Assembly (NCBI GenBank): GCA_020849855.1
Contig: JADZFO010000051.1
Coordinates: forward strand, 1 to 64,000
DNA: 64,000 nt
Source: a bacterium
GTDB taxonomy: Bacteria; 4484-113; JAFGCY01
Direction: 5' to 3'
How positions within the stretch are numbered: position 1 is the stretch's first letter; the number at the start of each line of letters is the position of its first letter. Below the pieces are notes generated by a model. It did not search any database. It had not been told where the DNA came from and was given only the letters and a program-made list of their open reading frames with translations. Shown piece after piece: positions 6,930 through 14,752 of the stretch. The position numbers and the translations under genes are program-made.

Positions 6930-7979
6930 ATGAGCGCTAAGGGAGCAGGAGCAAAGGCTGGTGAAGAGACCATCCAGCTTTACACGGTGAATGGCCGCAA
7001 GCCCTCGGCGAGGGTTCCACTGAAGCGCTATGAGGCCATGCGCACGGCTGTGCTCAAGGCTTTGCACCAGCGCAGCGATGGACTGAGCCTGACGGAGCTG
7101 ACCCACAGCGCGGCTCTGCACCTGCCGAAGTGGTGGAGCGATGAGAAGTGGGACGAAATGTGGCATACCGTCAGTGTGAAGCTGCATCTGGAGTACCTGG
7201 GCGAGCTGGAGCGTGTGCCGGGCACCAGCCCGCACAAAGTGCGTATCGTCGCCGGGGCGGCCAGCAAGAGCAGCAGCTCCGGGGCCGCGAAAGGCGCGGC
7301 TGCCGGCCGCAGCGCGAAAGCCGCCACTGCCAAGACAGCAGCTGAGCGGCTGGATGAGGACGAGGCCATCTCACGCGCCCCCAGGAGCGGCCGCAGCGCG
7401 GCCAGCCCCAAGGAAATGGCGGAGGCGATGGCGCGCAACCTGCCCCTGCGCACAGGCCGCAGCCTGGCCGAGTGGATTCAGACCATACGCAGCGCAGGGC
7501 TGAAGGACTGGCGCGAGGCGGAAGTCTGGCTGAAGAAGGAGCATGGCCTGAGCACCATGTATGCCTATATGGTGGCCGGCGCGGCTTTCAACACCGGCCG
7601 GGCGGACTATGGCGACTCGGAGGCCCTGCTCACCGCCCTGTACAGCGGGGAGCGCGAGAAGCTGCGGCCCGTGTATGAAAAGCTGCGCGAGCTGGGCCTG
7701 AAGCTGGGCAAGGATGTGCAGGAAGTGGTCTGCAAGACCTATACCAGCCTGCGCGGCCGCAGCCAGTTTGCGGTGCTGCAGCCGACAACCCGGACCCTGC
7801 TGGATCTGGCCCTGGCGCTGCCGCCGGACACGCAGGCGGCCGGCAGGCTGGAAGAGTGCCGCCCGATGGGCGGCGGGGAGCGCAACCGCCACCGCATCCG
7901 CCTGAGCAGTGTGAAGGACATTGATGCCGAAGTGAAGGGCTGGCTGAAGAAGGCCTATGAGTGGGACAGACAGCGCTGA
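6930..7979 (+). CDS. DUF6958-DUF4287-DUF5655 fusion protein
   Basis: A 349-residue cytoplasmic protein with three modules. Residues 10-105 resemble DUF6958 (VPLKRYEAMRTAVLKAL ... HLPKWWSDEKWDEMWHTVSVKLHLEYLGEL). An Ala/Lys/Ser-rich linker follows (about 110-155). Residues 160-215 resemble DUF4287 (MARNLPLRTGRSLAEWIQ ... WLKKEHGLSTMYAYMV). Residues 225-345 resemble DUF5655 (RPVYEKLRELGLKLGKDVQEVVCKTYTSLRG ... RHRIRLSSVKDIDAEVKGWLKKAYE). None has a proven activity; the DUF5655 part may bind a nucleic acid or small ligand. The start ATG follows GGAGG by 5 nt. It stands alone between a VOC gene and oppositely directed PAS genes. Confidence 0.75.
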   Translation: MSAKGAGAKAGEETIQLYTVNGRKPSARVPLKRYEAMRTAVLKALHQRSDGLSLTELTHSAALHLPKWWSDEKWDEMWHTVSVKLHLEYLGELERVPGTSPHKVRIVAGAASKSSSSGAAKGAAAGRSAKAATAKTAAERLDEDEAISRAPRSGRSAASPKEMAEAMARNLPLRTGRSLAEWIQTIRSAGLKDWREAEVWLKKEHGLSTMYAYMVAGAAFNTGRADYGDSEALLTALYSGEREKLRPVYEKLRELGLKLGKDVQEVVCKTYTSLRGRSQFAVLQPTTRTLLDLALALPPDTQAAGRLEECRPMGGGERNRHRIRLSSVKDIDAEVKGWLKKAYEWDRQR

Positions 7980-7998
7980 TACGCCGCCCTGAACTGGC

Positions 7999-8619
7999 CT
8001 AACCCAGGTGAGGATGCACAATGCCGATGCAGTTCGGACAGACCCTGTAGCTGTAGCGGGCTGAGGATGCTTCACTGCTCCAGGGTGCAGCGTCCTGCCA
8101 GACGCCTTCTGCGTCCTTCACGCGCATGCACTGGGGACACACGATTAGTAAGGGTCCGCCTTCCTTCCTTGCCGTCTGTGAGTGCGGAGCCTGCTGCATT
8201 CGCTCAAGGAGGATGAGGGCGCCGGAATAGGCGGCTGAAAACAGGCGGCGAACTTCCATTTTGAACCAGCGCTCATCATCGGCGCTGAATGAGGCATAGA
8301 CCTGACTGAAGCCGTGACTGCTGCCGGTCAGGACGTGCTGGAACAAGAGCTCTGTCCTTTTCGCGCTTTGCTCACCACCACCCGTAGTCTGGTGGCAGAT
8401 GGTGGAGTAACTGACCCCGTCACCGCAGTTGGATATCTCATTGAAGCTGTTTGCGCGGGCAAAGTCCTGCCACGCCTCATTCACAAAGCGCAGACTGCCG
8501 TCCTCATCCAGAATGGCCACATTGTGCGGCAGGTGAGCAGCGGCATCGGAGATCGCTTCAAAGGTGAACCCTTCAGCGTCACTCCAGCATTGCGCCAGAC
8601 TGTCGGCAATCTCACGCAT
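7999..8619 (-). CDS. PAS-domain protein with C-terminal cysteine ribbon (paralogue 3)
   Basis: A 206-residue soluble protein. Residues about 25-135 form a PAS-like sensor domain (HNVAILDEDGSLRFVNEAWQDFARAN). The C-terminus has two CxxC pairs, CPQCMRVKDAEGVW and YSYRVCPNC, that could bind zinc. No kinase, cyclase or receiver domain follows, so it is an input module without an output domain. It is the most diverged of three tandem paralogues and lacks the FSHG motif of the others. GGAGACC precedes the start. The signal and partner are unknown. Confidence 0.7.
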   Translation of the reverse strand: MREIADSLAQCWSDAEGFTFEAISDAAAHLPHNVAILDEDGSLRFVNEAWQDFARANSFNEISNCGDGVSYSTICHQTTGGGEQSAKRTELLFQHVLTGSSHGFSQVYASFSADDERWFKMEVRRLFSAAYSGALILLERMQQAPHSQTARKEGGPLLIVCPQCMRVKDAEGVWQDAAPWSSEASSARYSYRVCPNCIGIVHPHLG

Positions 8620-8655
8620 CGGTCTCCGTCTCCACTTCGGCAGCTGTCTCTGCCT

Positions 8656-9306
8656 TCAGGCGACCTCATCCAGCAGATCAGGGTAGAGCTGCTCTGTGCA
8701 TGACAGGCAGATGCCATGAGACAGGTCTCTGCCGGAAAGGTCCATCTGACTCAGCTCCAGATCGCTCCAGCTGCCGTCAGGCCGGCGTACACGCTTGCAG
8801 GCCGCGCAGACACAGACCAGCTCGCCGTATTGTGCCTGTGGACCGCTTGTACAAAGCTGCGCGCTGACACGGTGGCGCAGCGTCTGGTTGTGATGGAAGA
8901 CAAGCGCATGGTTACAGCCGCCAAAGCGCAGCGCCAGCGCCTCCATGGCGAACCAGCGCTCAACGCCGGGACCGTGGCAGGCATAGTCGTGCTTGAATCC
9001 GCCGCTGCCGCGCCCAAGCAGCTCGCTGAGCTGCTCATAGACCCGCGCAGCTTCGCTGTCGCCCTGCCGGGCCGCGCGCCGGCACACTTCCAGGTAATTG
9101 GCGCCTGTTTCCACATCAGCGTCGTTCAGGGCACCATTGGCGGCGGCGAAGTTGCGCCAGGCACGGTTTACATAGAGGATCTCACCCGTCGGGCCGAGCA
9201 GCGCGGCATGTTGTGGCAGAACCTCCAGCAGGTGTTGAATGACCTCTGCTGTGGCATCGCCAGGCAGTGAACAGCCGACCGCAGCCTCAAAGCATGAATC
9301 AGACAT
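8656..9306 (-). CDS. PAS-domain protein with C-terminal cysteine ribbon (paralogue 2)
   Basis: A 216-residue protein built like its neighbours: a PAS-like core (QHAALLGPTGEILYVNRAWRNFAAANGAL), the NYLEVCRRAA segment, and a C-terminal ribbon CVCAACKRVRRPDGSWSD followed by LSHGICLSCTEQLYPD. The CxxCKR...SHGxCxxC tail is known from the ends of PAS histidine kinases and diguanylate cyclases, where it probably binds zinc. A TAAACT box lies about 17 nt upstream of a weak Shine-Dalgarno (TGAGGT). It is 36 nt before paralogue 3 and likely co-transcribed with it. Confidence 0.72.
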   Translation of the reverse strand: MSDSCFEAAVGCSLPGDATAEVIQHLLEVLPQHAALLGPTGEILYVNRAWRNFAAANGALNDADVETGANYLEVCRRAARQGDSEAARVYEQLSELLGRGSGGFKHDYACHGPGVERWFAMEALALRFGGCNHALVFHHNQTLRHRVSAQLCTSGPQAQYGELVCVCAACKRVRRPDGSWSDLELSQMDLSGRDLSHGICLSCTEQLYPDLLDEVA

Positions 9307-9432
9307 ACCATCTACCTCAAGCTCAGTTTAGCACAATTCGGATAATATTTACTTGTTTTATTACTATGTGTTCTTCTCAGAATCTTGTCGCGGAAGTACG
9401 GCAAATTGTCACGGATTGGCAGCAGGATGAGC

Positions 9433-10068
9433 TCACTCCGCGATATCCGGGTAGAGCTCCTCAGTGCAGGACAGGCAGAGCCCATGACTGAATCTCTCGC
9501 GGTACTTCTGGTTCACGAAGTCCTCGATGTCCTGCCAGCCGTCTCCGGCCTGCCTGATACGTTTGCACTGGCTGCATATTGTGCGCCTCTCTGGATGCTC
9601 ATGCAGCCTGCCTTCGGCCTCAAGACGCAGGCGCGCCCGGTGTTCAGCGGTAGAGAGACTGTGGCTGACCATTGCGCCCTGGAAGCCGCCGGTCAGAATC
9701 GGGCTGGCGCAGAGGCTGAACCAGCGCTCGATCCCGGGAGCGTCGCAGGAGTACTCGTAAAAGAAACTCACAGTCTCGGCATGCAGAACCTGCGTCAGCC
9801 CTTCGAGCACACGGGCCGCGTCTTCAACTCCAGCCTCAGCGGCACGCTTGCATTCCTCAATGTAGCTGCAGCCGGTGCCGCTGCGCCGCAGATCACGCGC
9901 ACCGTTGTTCAGCCCAAAACTGCGCCAGGCCTTATTGGTGGCCAGAATCAGGCCACCGCGATTCAGGACAGCAACATGCTGCGGCAAGGGATCGATTAGT
10001 GCCTTGATCAGGCTGAGCTGCGGCAGAGAGTCGGGCTGATCTTCCCTGATCAGAACTGGAGGCATCAC
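9433..10068 (-). CDS. PAS-domain protein with C-terminal cysteine ribbon (paralogue 1)
   Basis: A 211-residue protein with a PAS-like domain (QHVAVLNRGGLILATNKAWRSFGLNNGA), the CSYIEECKRAAE segment and a C-terminal ribbon CSQCKRIRQAGDGWQD ... RFSHGLCLSCTEELYPD. It starts with adjacent GTG (10068) and ATG (10065) codons. A TAAAGT hexamer at 10076-10081 is 7 nt before the GTG, so the mRNA may be leaderless. It is separated from paralogue 2 by 126 bp of A+T-rich DNA with no gene. No output domain is present. Confidence 0.72.
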   Translation of the reverse strand: MMPPVLIREDQPDSLPQLSLIKALIDPLPQHVAVLNRGGLILATNKAWRSFGLNNGARDLRRSGTGCSYIEECKRAAEAGVEDAARVLEGLTQVLHAETVSFFYEYSCDAPGIERWFSLCASPILTGGFQGAMVSHSLSTAEHRARLRLEAEGRLHEHPERRTICSQCKRIRQAGDGWQDIEDFVNQKYRERFSHGLCLSCTEELYPDIAE

Positions 10069-10178
10069 AATATCTACTTTAGCCGAAAACAGAACGGATT
10101 GCTAACTATTATTCAGATGGCTTTCGACTCACAATGCTGTTAACCTGTTTCGAGGACTTTGGATGTCCCGGTGCGGCG

Positions 10179-10203
10179 GACGCGCGCCTGGCAGGCCCGC
10201 GTC
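10179..10203 (-). terminator. Hairpin after the hydrolase gene
   Basis: A GC-rich hairpin with arms of about 11 bp and one mismatch starts 3 nt after the hydrolase stop codon on the minus strand. No T-tract follows, so it may be an RNA-stabilising or weak terminator structure. Confidence 0.35.
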
Positions 10204-10206
10204 AGA

Positions 10207-11220
10207 CTACCTGGAGCCGGAGCAGCAGGTCCGGATCCACTTTGCTGTTTCCCAGAGCTGCGGCATATGCCCCTCTGGTGTAAGAAGTGAATGGTCTGCG
10301 TGCGGATACACCTTACTGACAAAACGTGGGTTGTCTGCACGTGCTGCGGCTTGCTGCAATGCATTTTCGCTTTCACCGACAGGAACCAGGTTGTCATTCT
10401 CGCCCCAAACCGCGCGAACAGGCACCTTTACAAGTGCCAGTTTATCGGCCGGGTTAAAGTCCAGCTTGCTGCCGTACCAGCTCCACCAATAGTCGTCGCG
10501 GGCGAGCGTTCCGGATATGTCGGCTCTCCAAGCTTCACCCTGACTTTGTTCAAGCAGAGCCGAGTACTCCTCCCAGCCCCGGCCTGACCTGGCCACATCG
10601 TGCATCAGGCGCTGGAGGCCCAGCCTGCGTTCCAGGTCTTCCCCCGTCAGCCCGGCCGCGAGACTGGCGGTCTGAGTCTGGAACAGGTTCTGCTGGGAAA
10701 AGCTCACACCTGGCGTTGACTGCATGACCAGAAAACTCACGTCCGGGCTTTCACTGGCTGCCCAAACCGCGACGGCACCACCCTCGCTGCATCCCCACAG
10801 GCCAATGCGTGCGGGGTCTATACCCGGATGCAGCTTCATGGCTGCGATCGCCGCCAGAGCGTCATCAGTCAGGGAGCGGAAGGGGCTGCTGCGCCAATCG
10901 CCGCCTGAAGCGCCGCAGCCGCGTTTGTCATACAGCAGCACGGCAACCCCGCTGATGGTCAGTGCGCGCACAAGGTAGCTGTAGTAGCGGTTGTCCCGGC
11001 CATCGTCCCCGGAGCCGTGCAGAATGACCACCACAGGGTGCCGGCCGCCAAACCTTGGAAGTGTCAGCGTTGCGCCAAGACTGATGTCACCGCTTTGGAT
11101 CTGCAGCTCTTCCTGACGAGGGTTGAGCAAGGCCAGGGCCAGGAGGGGCAGCGCCGCCAGGACCAGCAGGAAGGCATAAAGAAACCTCAGGCCGTTCCTT
11201 TTGCTCCGCTTCTTCACCAT
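10207..11220 (-). CDS. Membrane-anchored alpha/beta hydrolase
   Basis: A 337-residue serine hydrolase with an N-terminal basic stretch and one membrane helix (FLYAFLLVLAALPLLALALL), so the enzyme part probably lies outside the inner membrane. The oxyanion region is VVVILHGSGDDGRD. The nucleophile elbow is GLWGCSEGGAVA (Ser in GCSEG). The acid is probably the Asp in WGENDNLVPVGE and the base the His in YPHADHSLL. It resembles dienelactone-hydrolase or acyl-peptidase-like esterases with unknown substrate. The ATG at 11220 has TAGAAT at 11228-11233, 7 nt upstream, and no Shine-Dalgarno. Confidence 0.85.
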   Translation of the reverse strand: MVKKRSKRNGLRFLYAFLLVLAALPLLALALLNPRQEELQIQSGDISLGATLTLPRFGGRHPVVVILHGSGDDGRDNRYYSYLVRALTISGVAVLLYDKRGCGASGGDWRSSPFRSLTDDALAAIAAMKLHPGIDPARIGLWGCSEGGAVAVWAASESPDVSFLVMQSTPGVSFSQQNLFQTQTASLAAGLTGEDLERRLGLQRLMHDVARSGRGWEEYSALLEQSQGEAWRADISGTLARDDYWWSWYGSKLDFNPADKLALVKVPVRAVWGENDNLVPVGESENALQQAAARADNPRFVSKVYPHADHSLLTPEGHMPQLWETAKWIRTCCSGSR

Positions 11221-11294
11221 GCAGATGATTCTAAATCAGACAGCTGCCAAAGACCAGCGGGATGCCATGAACCTTGTCCATCGGGGAAAACACA

Positions 11295-11330
11295 AAGGCC
11301 GCAGCCCGTCAATCCCGGGTCTGCGGCCTT
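11295..11330 (-). terminator. Rho-independent terminator of the rplY-nurA-herA operon
   Basis: AAGGCCGCAG (11295-11304) pairs exactly with CTGCGGCCTT (11321-11330). On the minus strand the stem is followed by a T-rich tail (TTTGTGTTTT). It lies 36 nt after the HerA-like stop codon. Confidence 0.8.
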
Positions 11331-11366
11331 GTTGTTTCACCTCAGGCAGCGCTGCGCTGCTTCCGC

Positions 11367-13133
11367 CTAAAGGTCGCGGCGGAAGGCGAAGGCGCTGACG
11401 GTATCGCGCTCGCGGACGATGTCCTCTTCCTCGAACTGGTCACCAGGTACGCAGGAGGGGAAGGGGAACTTGCAGAAGACCGGCTGGACGAACTTGGCGT
11501 GCTTGAGCAGGAAGGTTCCGCGCGGCACGGTTGTCAGACGGTTGCGCATATCCGGGTCGAGCCACTTGTAGTTGTCGGTCATCAGCTCCGCCGCACCGGT
11601 GCGGCCATAGATGATCGTCGAGCTGTTGTCCACGACCTGGCGCTCGATCTGGCTCATGAACTGCTCCACGCCGAAGAGGGACACGCCGATCGATCGTCCG
11701 CGGGCGCAGATTTCCACCAGGGACTGCTTGATCGGGGCGCGGACGGTGGGGTCCGCCGGGCAGAATTTGTTCAGCTCGTCGATGAAGAACACGACGGAGT
11801 CAAAGTCGCGCTGCATGTTCTTGTCCATCAGCATGCGGTAGACGCGGGTCAGGATCTTGTTAAAGACCATCGCCTGGCCGCGGTCGTTGATCGCCTGCAG
11901 GTCGATGACGAAGATCGAGCCGTTGTAGAGGTCCTGCAGCGGGATGTCCACCGGGTCGACACCGCCGGTACAAATCATGCCGTCGTAAAGGCCGCCCAGC
12001 GCGTCGAGATTCTTGGCGGTCTTGTAGAAGTCGTTCTTGTCGTGGCCGCGCCAGTGGGTGATGTGGGCCTGGGATACAACGCGGCGCTCTTCGTTCAGCC
12101 AGGCGACCAGCTGGTCATAGGATGTGATCGGCTGGCGGGAGATCTGGTCCTTGATGTCGACGTAGACAGCTTCCACCGCCTCGTCCCAAGTCTCGTTGTC
12201 GAAGAGGGTCGGGATGTCGTCGACGATCTCGCCGAGCTCCCAGATGAAGTGCTCGACCTTACCGTCGCGGCGGAAGGACTTGGTGTGGCCGTCGAAGCGG
12301 CGGTCGTAGGGCGCGAAGACTCGCACGTTCTCAAAGGGCGCAAGCTCAATGCCCAGCACGTCATACATGCGGCGGCAGCGCTCGACATAGTGGTCGCCGG
12401 CCTTGGTTTCATAGACCGGGTTGGGCTTGTCGAGGTATAGAAGGTCCTTACCCTTAACGTTGAAGAAGACCGCCGCCACCTTGCGCTTCTCGCTCTTGAC
12501 CAGCTTGTCCAGGATGCCCTTGAGCAGGAACTCGACCAGGCTGGTCTTGGTGGCCAGACCGGAGATACCGCTCATGTTCATGTGGCTGCCTTCAGGGCCG
12601 ATCAGGAACTCGTCGTCCAGGAAGATCGGCACGAAAGAGCCGTCGCCGTTCTCCATGACGCCCACCGGCACGCCGCGGGTCTTGGCATAGTCCATGCCGA
12701 GGCCCCAGGACACGCCGTCCGGGGAGGCGTAATACACCACCGCGCGGCCGATCGGCTTGATGCGGTCGTGGGTAGCGCGGATCACGTTGACCTTGGCGAT
12801 AACGATCTCCGCCAGGTCAGAGGGCGGGTTGACCGTCGGGTCGCCGAAGTCGTGGCTGATGAAGTCAGACAGGAAGGACTCGATGTCCATGATGTTACGC
12901 AGCTCGACCACGGTGCCAAAGGTGACGTGGCCGTCTTCCGTAACCGCGGCGACGATGTTACCCAACTCCAGGGTATCCACGCCGGCCGAGAGCCAGAAGT
13001 TGAAGTACTGCGCCGTGTTGGGCAGGTCCTTGGTGGAGGCGGCCTTGCCGACCGCGCCATACTCCGTGTTCACGTACTGCGGGTACTTGCATTCCGTGAT
13101 CAGGTTCACACCAGCGCCGTTCATCTTGTCCAT
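11367..13133 (-). CDS. HerA-like hexameric ATPase (ATP-binding DUF87 family)
   Basis: A 588-residue P-loop ATPase of the HerA/FtsK clade. An N-terminal HAS-barrel-like beta domain (about residues 40-150) precedes the ATPase core. The P-loop is unusual: SGISGLATKTS near residue 190, with the normal GK replaced by TK, a form I recall from a bacterial HerA-like subfamily. Walker B is VVFFIDELNKF near residue 450, and a later arginine-containing segment (IYGRTGAAEL) is in place. HerA translocates DNA with the nuclease NurA during end resection. The gene follows the NurA-like gene by 52 nt with a GGAGG start site and is closed by a terminator. DNA-end processing is inferred from family and pairing. 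Confidence 0.75.
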   Translation of the reverse strand: MDKMNGAGVNLITECKYPQYVNTEYGAVGKAASTKDLPNTAQYFNFWLSAGVDTLELGNIVAAVTEDGHVTFGTVVELRNIMDIESFLSDFISHDFGDPTVNPPSDLAEIVIAKVNVIRATHDRIKPIGRAVVYYASPDGVSWGLGMDYAKTRGVPVGVMENGDGSFVPIFLDDEFLIGPEGSHMNMSGISGLATKTSLVEFLLKGILDKLVKSEKRKVAAVFFNVKGKDLLYLDKPNPVYETKAGDHYVERCRRMYDVLGIELAPFENVRVFAPYDRRFDGHTKSFRRDGKVEHFIWELGEIVDDIPTLFDNETWDEAVEAVYVDIKDQISRQPITSYDQLVAWLNEERRVVSQAHITHWRGHDKNDFYKTAKNLDALGGLYDGMICTGGVDPVDIPLQDLYNGSIFVIDLQAINDRGQAMVFNKILTRVYRMLMDKNMQRDFDSVVFFIDELNKFCPADPTVRAPIKQSLVEICARGRSIGVSLFGVEQFMSQIERQVVDNSSTIIYGRTGAAELMTDNYKWLDPDMRNRLTTVPRGTFLLKHAKFVQPVFCKFPFPSCVPGDQFEEEDIVRERDTVSAFAFRRDL

Positions 13134-13185
13134 CTATGCCTCCGCGGCCACCGGGGAATCTCCCTGCGGCCCAGTTTCCATGCAG

Positions 13186-14256
13186 CTATTCGCGCCCGAA
13201 GTAGGAGCGCACGGTTTCACGCGTGGGGACCAGGCTGTCCAGGTAGTCCCGGCACAGCTTGAGCGGGAAGATCAGCTTGTCCCAGTTGTCTTCAGGGTAG
13301 GTCACCGGCAGGCGCTCATCGACAACGCGCTGGGAGAACTGGTTGGCGCGCTCAATGGCCTGCTGATCGTTTTCAGCCAGGATCAGACAGGAAAGCAGGC
13401 CGAACTCGGGATCGGCCTTTGACGAGCCGCGCAGGCGGACGAACCACATGTACTTGGTCATGGGGTCATCGCCGACTGTGCTGGAAACGCGCATCAGCGC
13501 CCCGCGGTGGTAAGCCGGCACCTGCAGCTGGGCTTCCAGCAGTTCGCTGTTCTGCCAGGGCAGGTAAACGCGCTGATCCAGGGCGATGAAGTTCTGGCTG
13601 AGGTACTTGTTGGGGACATCGACGACCGAGCCGTGGGCGGTCAGGACATCGTTGGCGTTCGAGCCCTCAGCCTTGAGCCAGCGCAGGTAGATCCTGGCGC
13701 GCAGCTCCATAGCCATTTCCTGGGCCTTCTTGACCGCACTGATGCGCAGCTGGGTGTACTCCGGCCGGTCGCCGGCGCTGTCCACCAGGCGCAGGCTGCT
13801 GTCGGACTGGAAGCTCTCGATCAGCTTCTGGTCCGGCACGAAGCCAAAGGGCAGCAGCACGGTGTTGCGCAGTTCCGGCTCACCCCAGACCTTGAACTTG
13901 CGTCCGCGGCGCTCCAGCAGCACGGCTCCGGTGATGGAGTAGTGGATCGGAACCTCAACGCCTTTATGGAAGAAGTGGCCGATCAGCTGGGTGCGCTGCA
14001 GCACGCGGGCAAAGTGCACCAGGTGCATGCCGGGCTGCTGACCCGTGCGGCGGAAATCGATCTCGGGGGCCTGCTTCTCCACCGTCTCCAGCTTGAAGTT
14101 CTGGAAGCCTTCTCGAATACGGAAGGCTTCTTCTTCAATGTGCGCTGCCGGGCTGGTTTTGCCCTTGAGGGCGGTCAGCAGGTCGAAGATGCGCTGCAGG
14201 TGGCTGCGCGATTGCTCGGTATGAACGTCTGCATGCAGCACCGGCAGTTGGTCCAT
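13186..14256 (-). CDS. NurA-like nuclease partner of the HerA-type ATPase (tentative)
   Basis: A 356-residue soluble protein. Its position directly before a HerA-type ATPase gene and its C-terminal segment (VVDERLPVTYPEDNWDKLIFPLKLCRDYLDSL) fit NurA-family 5'-3' nucleases, which act with HerA at DNA ends. I do not clearly see the N-terminal DGS metal motif of classical NurA. Acidic residues near AHGSVVDVPNKYLSQ might serve, but this is uncertain. The ATG at 14256 lies 1 nt after the rplY stop codon, so translation is probably coupled. If not NurA, it is a conserved accessory protein of the ATPase. Confidence 0.45.
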   Translation of the reverse strand: MDQLPVLHADVHTEQSRSHLQRIFDLLTALKGKTSPAAHIEEEAFRIREGFQNFKLETVEKQAPEIDFRRTGQQPGMHLVHFARVLQRTQLIGHFFHKGVEVPIHYSITGAVLLERRGRKFKVWGEPELRNTVLLPFGFVPDQKLIESFQSDSSLRLVDSAGDRPEYTQLRISAVKKAQEMAMELRARIYLRWLKAEGSNANDVLTAHGSVVDVPNKYLSQNFIALDQRVYLPWQNSELLEAQLQVPAYHRGALMRVSSTVGDDPMTKYMWFVRLRGSSKADPEFGLLSCLILAENDQQAIERANQFSQRVVDERLPVTYPEDNWDKLIFPLKLCRDYLDSLVPTRETVRSYFGRE

Positions 14257-14257
14257 T

Positions 14258-14560
14258 CTAGCCCGCCTTCTCGTTCAGCACGATGAAATCGACATGCAGG
14301 AAGCCCTTGCGGATCGGCTCACGGCGCACTTCGCCGATGCGAACCGGGTAGACCTTGCCGCCGATGCTGAGGGTGTAGTCCGCCTTGCGGCCATTGTCCT
14401 TCATCACACGCTGCGAGCTGTGCATGTCGAGGTGGACGTGGATGTTCTCCTTCAGCCCGCCGCCGTAAACGACGGCCGGAAGACGCCCGGACTCACGCAG
14501 GTGCTTGCAGCTCTGCTTGCCGAACTCGCTGCGCGGCTCGGCGATCAACTCGATTGCCAT
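14258..14560 (-). CDS. rplY: 50S ribosomal protein bL25 (short form)
   Basis: A 100-residue protein that binds 5S rRNA in the large ribosomal subunit. It has the bL25 pattern: an N-terminal FGKQSCKHLRESGRLPAVVYGGG, the middle YTLSIGGKVYPVRIGEVRREPIRKGFLHVDFIVL and a short tail. The C-terminal CTC-type domain is absent, so it is the short E. coli-like form. ATG 14560 is chosen because GGAGG is 8 nt upstream; upstream in-frame starts lack such a site. It is the first gene of an operon with the NurA-like and HerA-like genes. Confidence 0.9.
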   Translation of the reverse strand: MAIELIAEPRSEFGKQSCKHLRESGRLPAVVYGGGLKENIHVHLDMHSSQRVMKDNGRKADYTLSIGGKVYPVRIGEVRREPIRKGFLHVDFIVLNEKAG

Positions 14561-14681
14561 CAGAAAATCCTCCAGATGCGCCCCAGGCGCGCTCAATACG
14601 CGCCGCAGCCAGCCCGGCCTGCGCTGGCCTTAGTGGACTGGCGCGCAGAAACGGCCGAGCCGATCTGCGCTGGAATATCAA

Positions 14682-14710
14682 AGGATAAGCCTTGGGGGGC
14701 TTAAAGTCAA
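14682..14710 (-). promoter_or_regulatory. Sigma-70-type promoter of rplY-nurA-herA
   Basis: On the minus strand TTGACT (14705-14710) and TATCCT (14682-14687) are separated by exactly 17 bp. This predicts a start near 14675 and a leader of about 115 nt before rplY. Confidence 0.75.
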
Positions 14711-14740
14711 GGCGGGGACAGGCTTCTGCCCGCCCCCGCC
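14711..14740 (-). terminator. Hairpin after the 565-residue dockerin lipoprotein gene
   Basis: Outer arms GGCGGGG and CCCCGCC and an inner GGC-TTCT-GCC stem lie about 13 nt past the stop codon. The following minus-strand bases are TTGACTTT, only moderately T-rich, and they overlap the -35 box of the rplY promoter. Confidence 0.45.
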
Positions 14741-14752
14741 CTGCTTTTGAAG

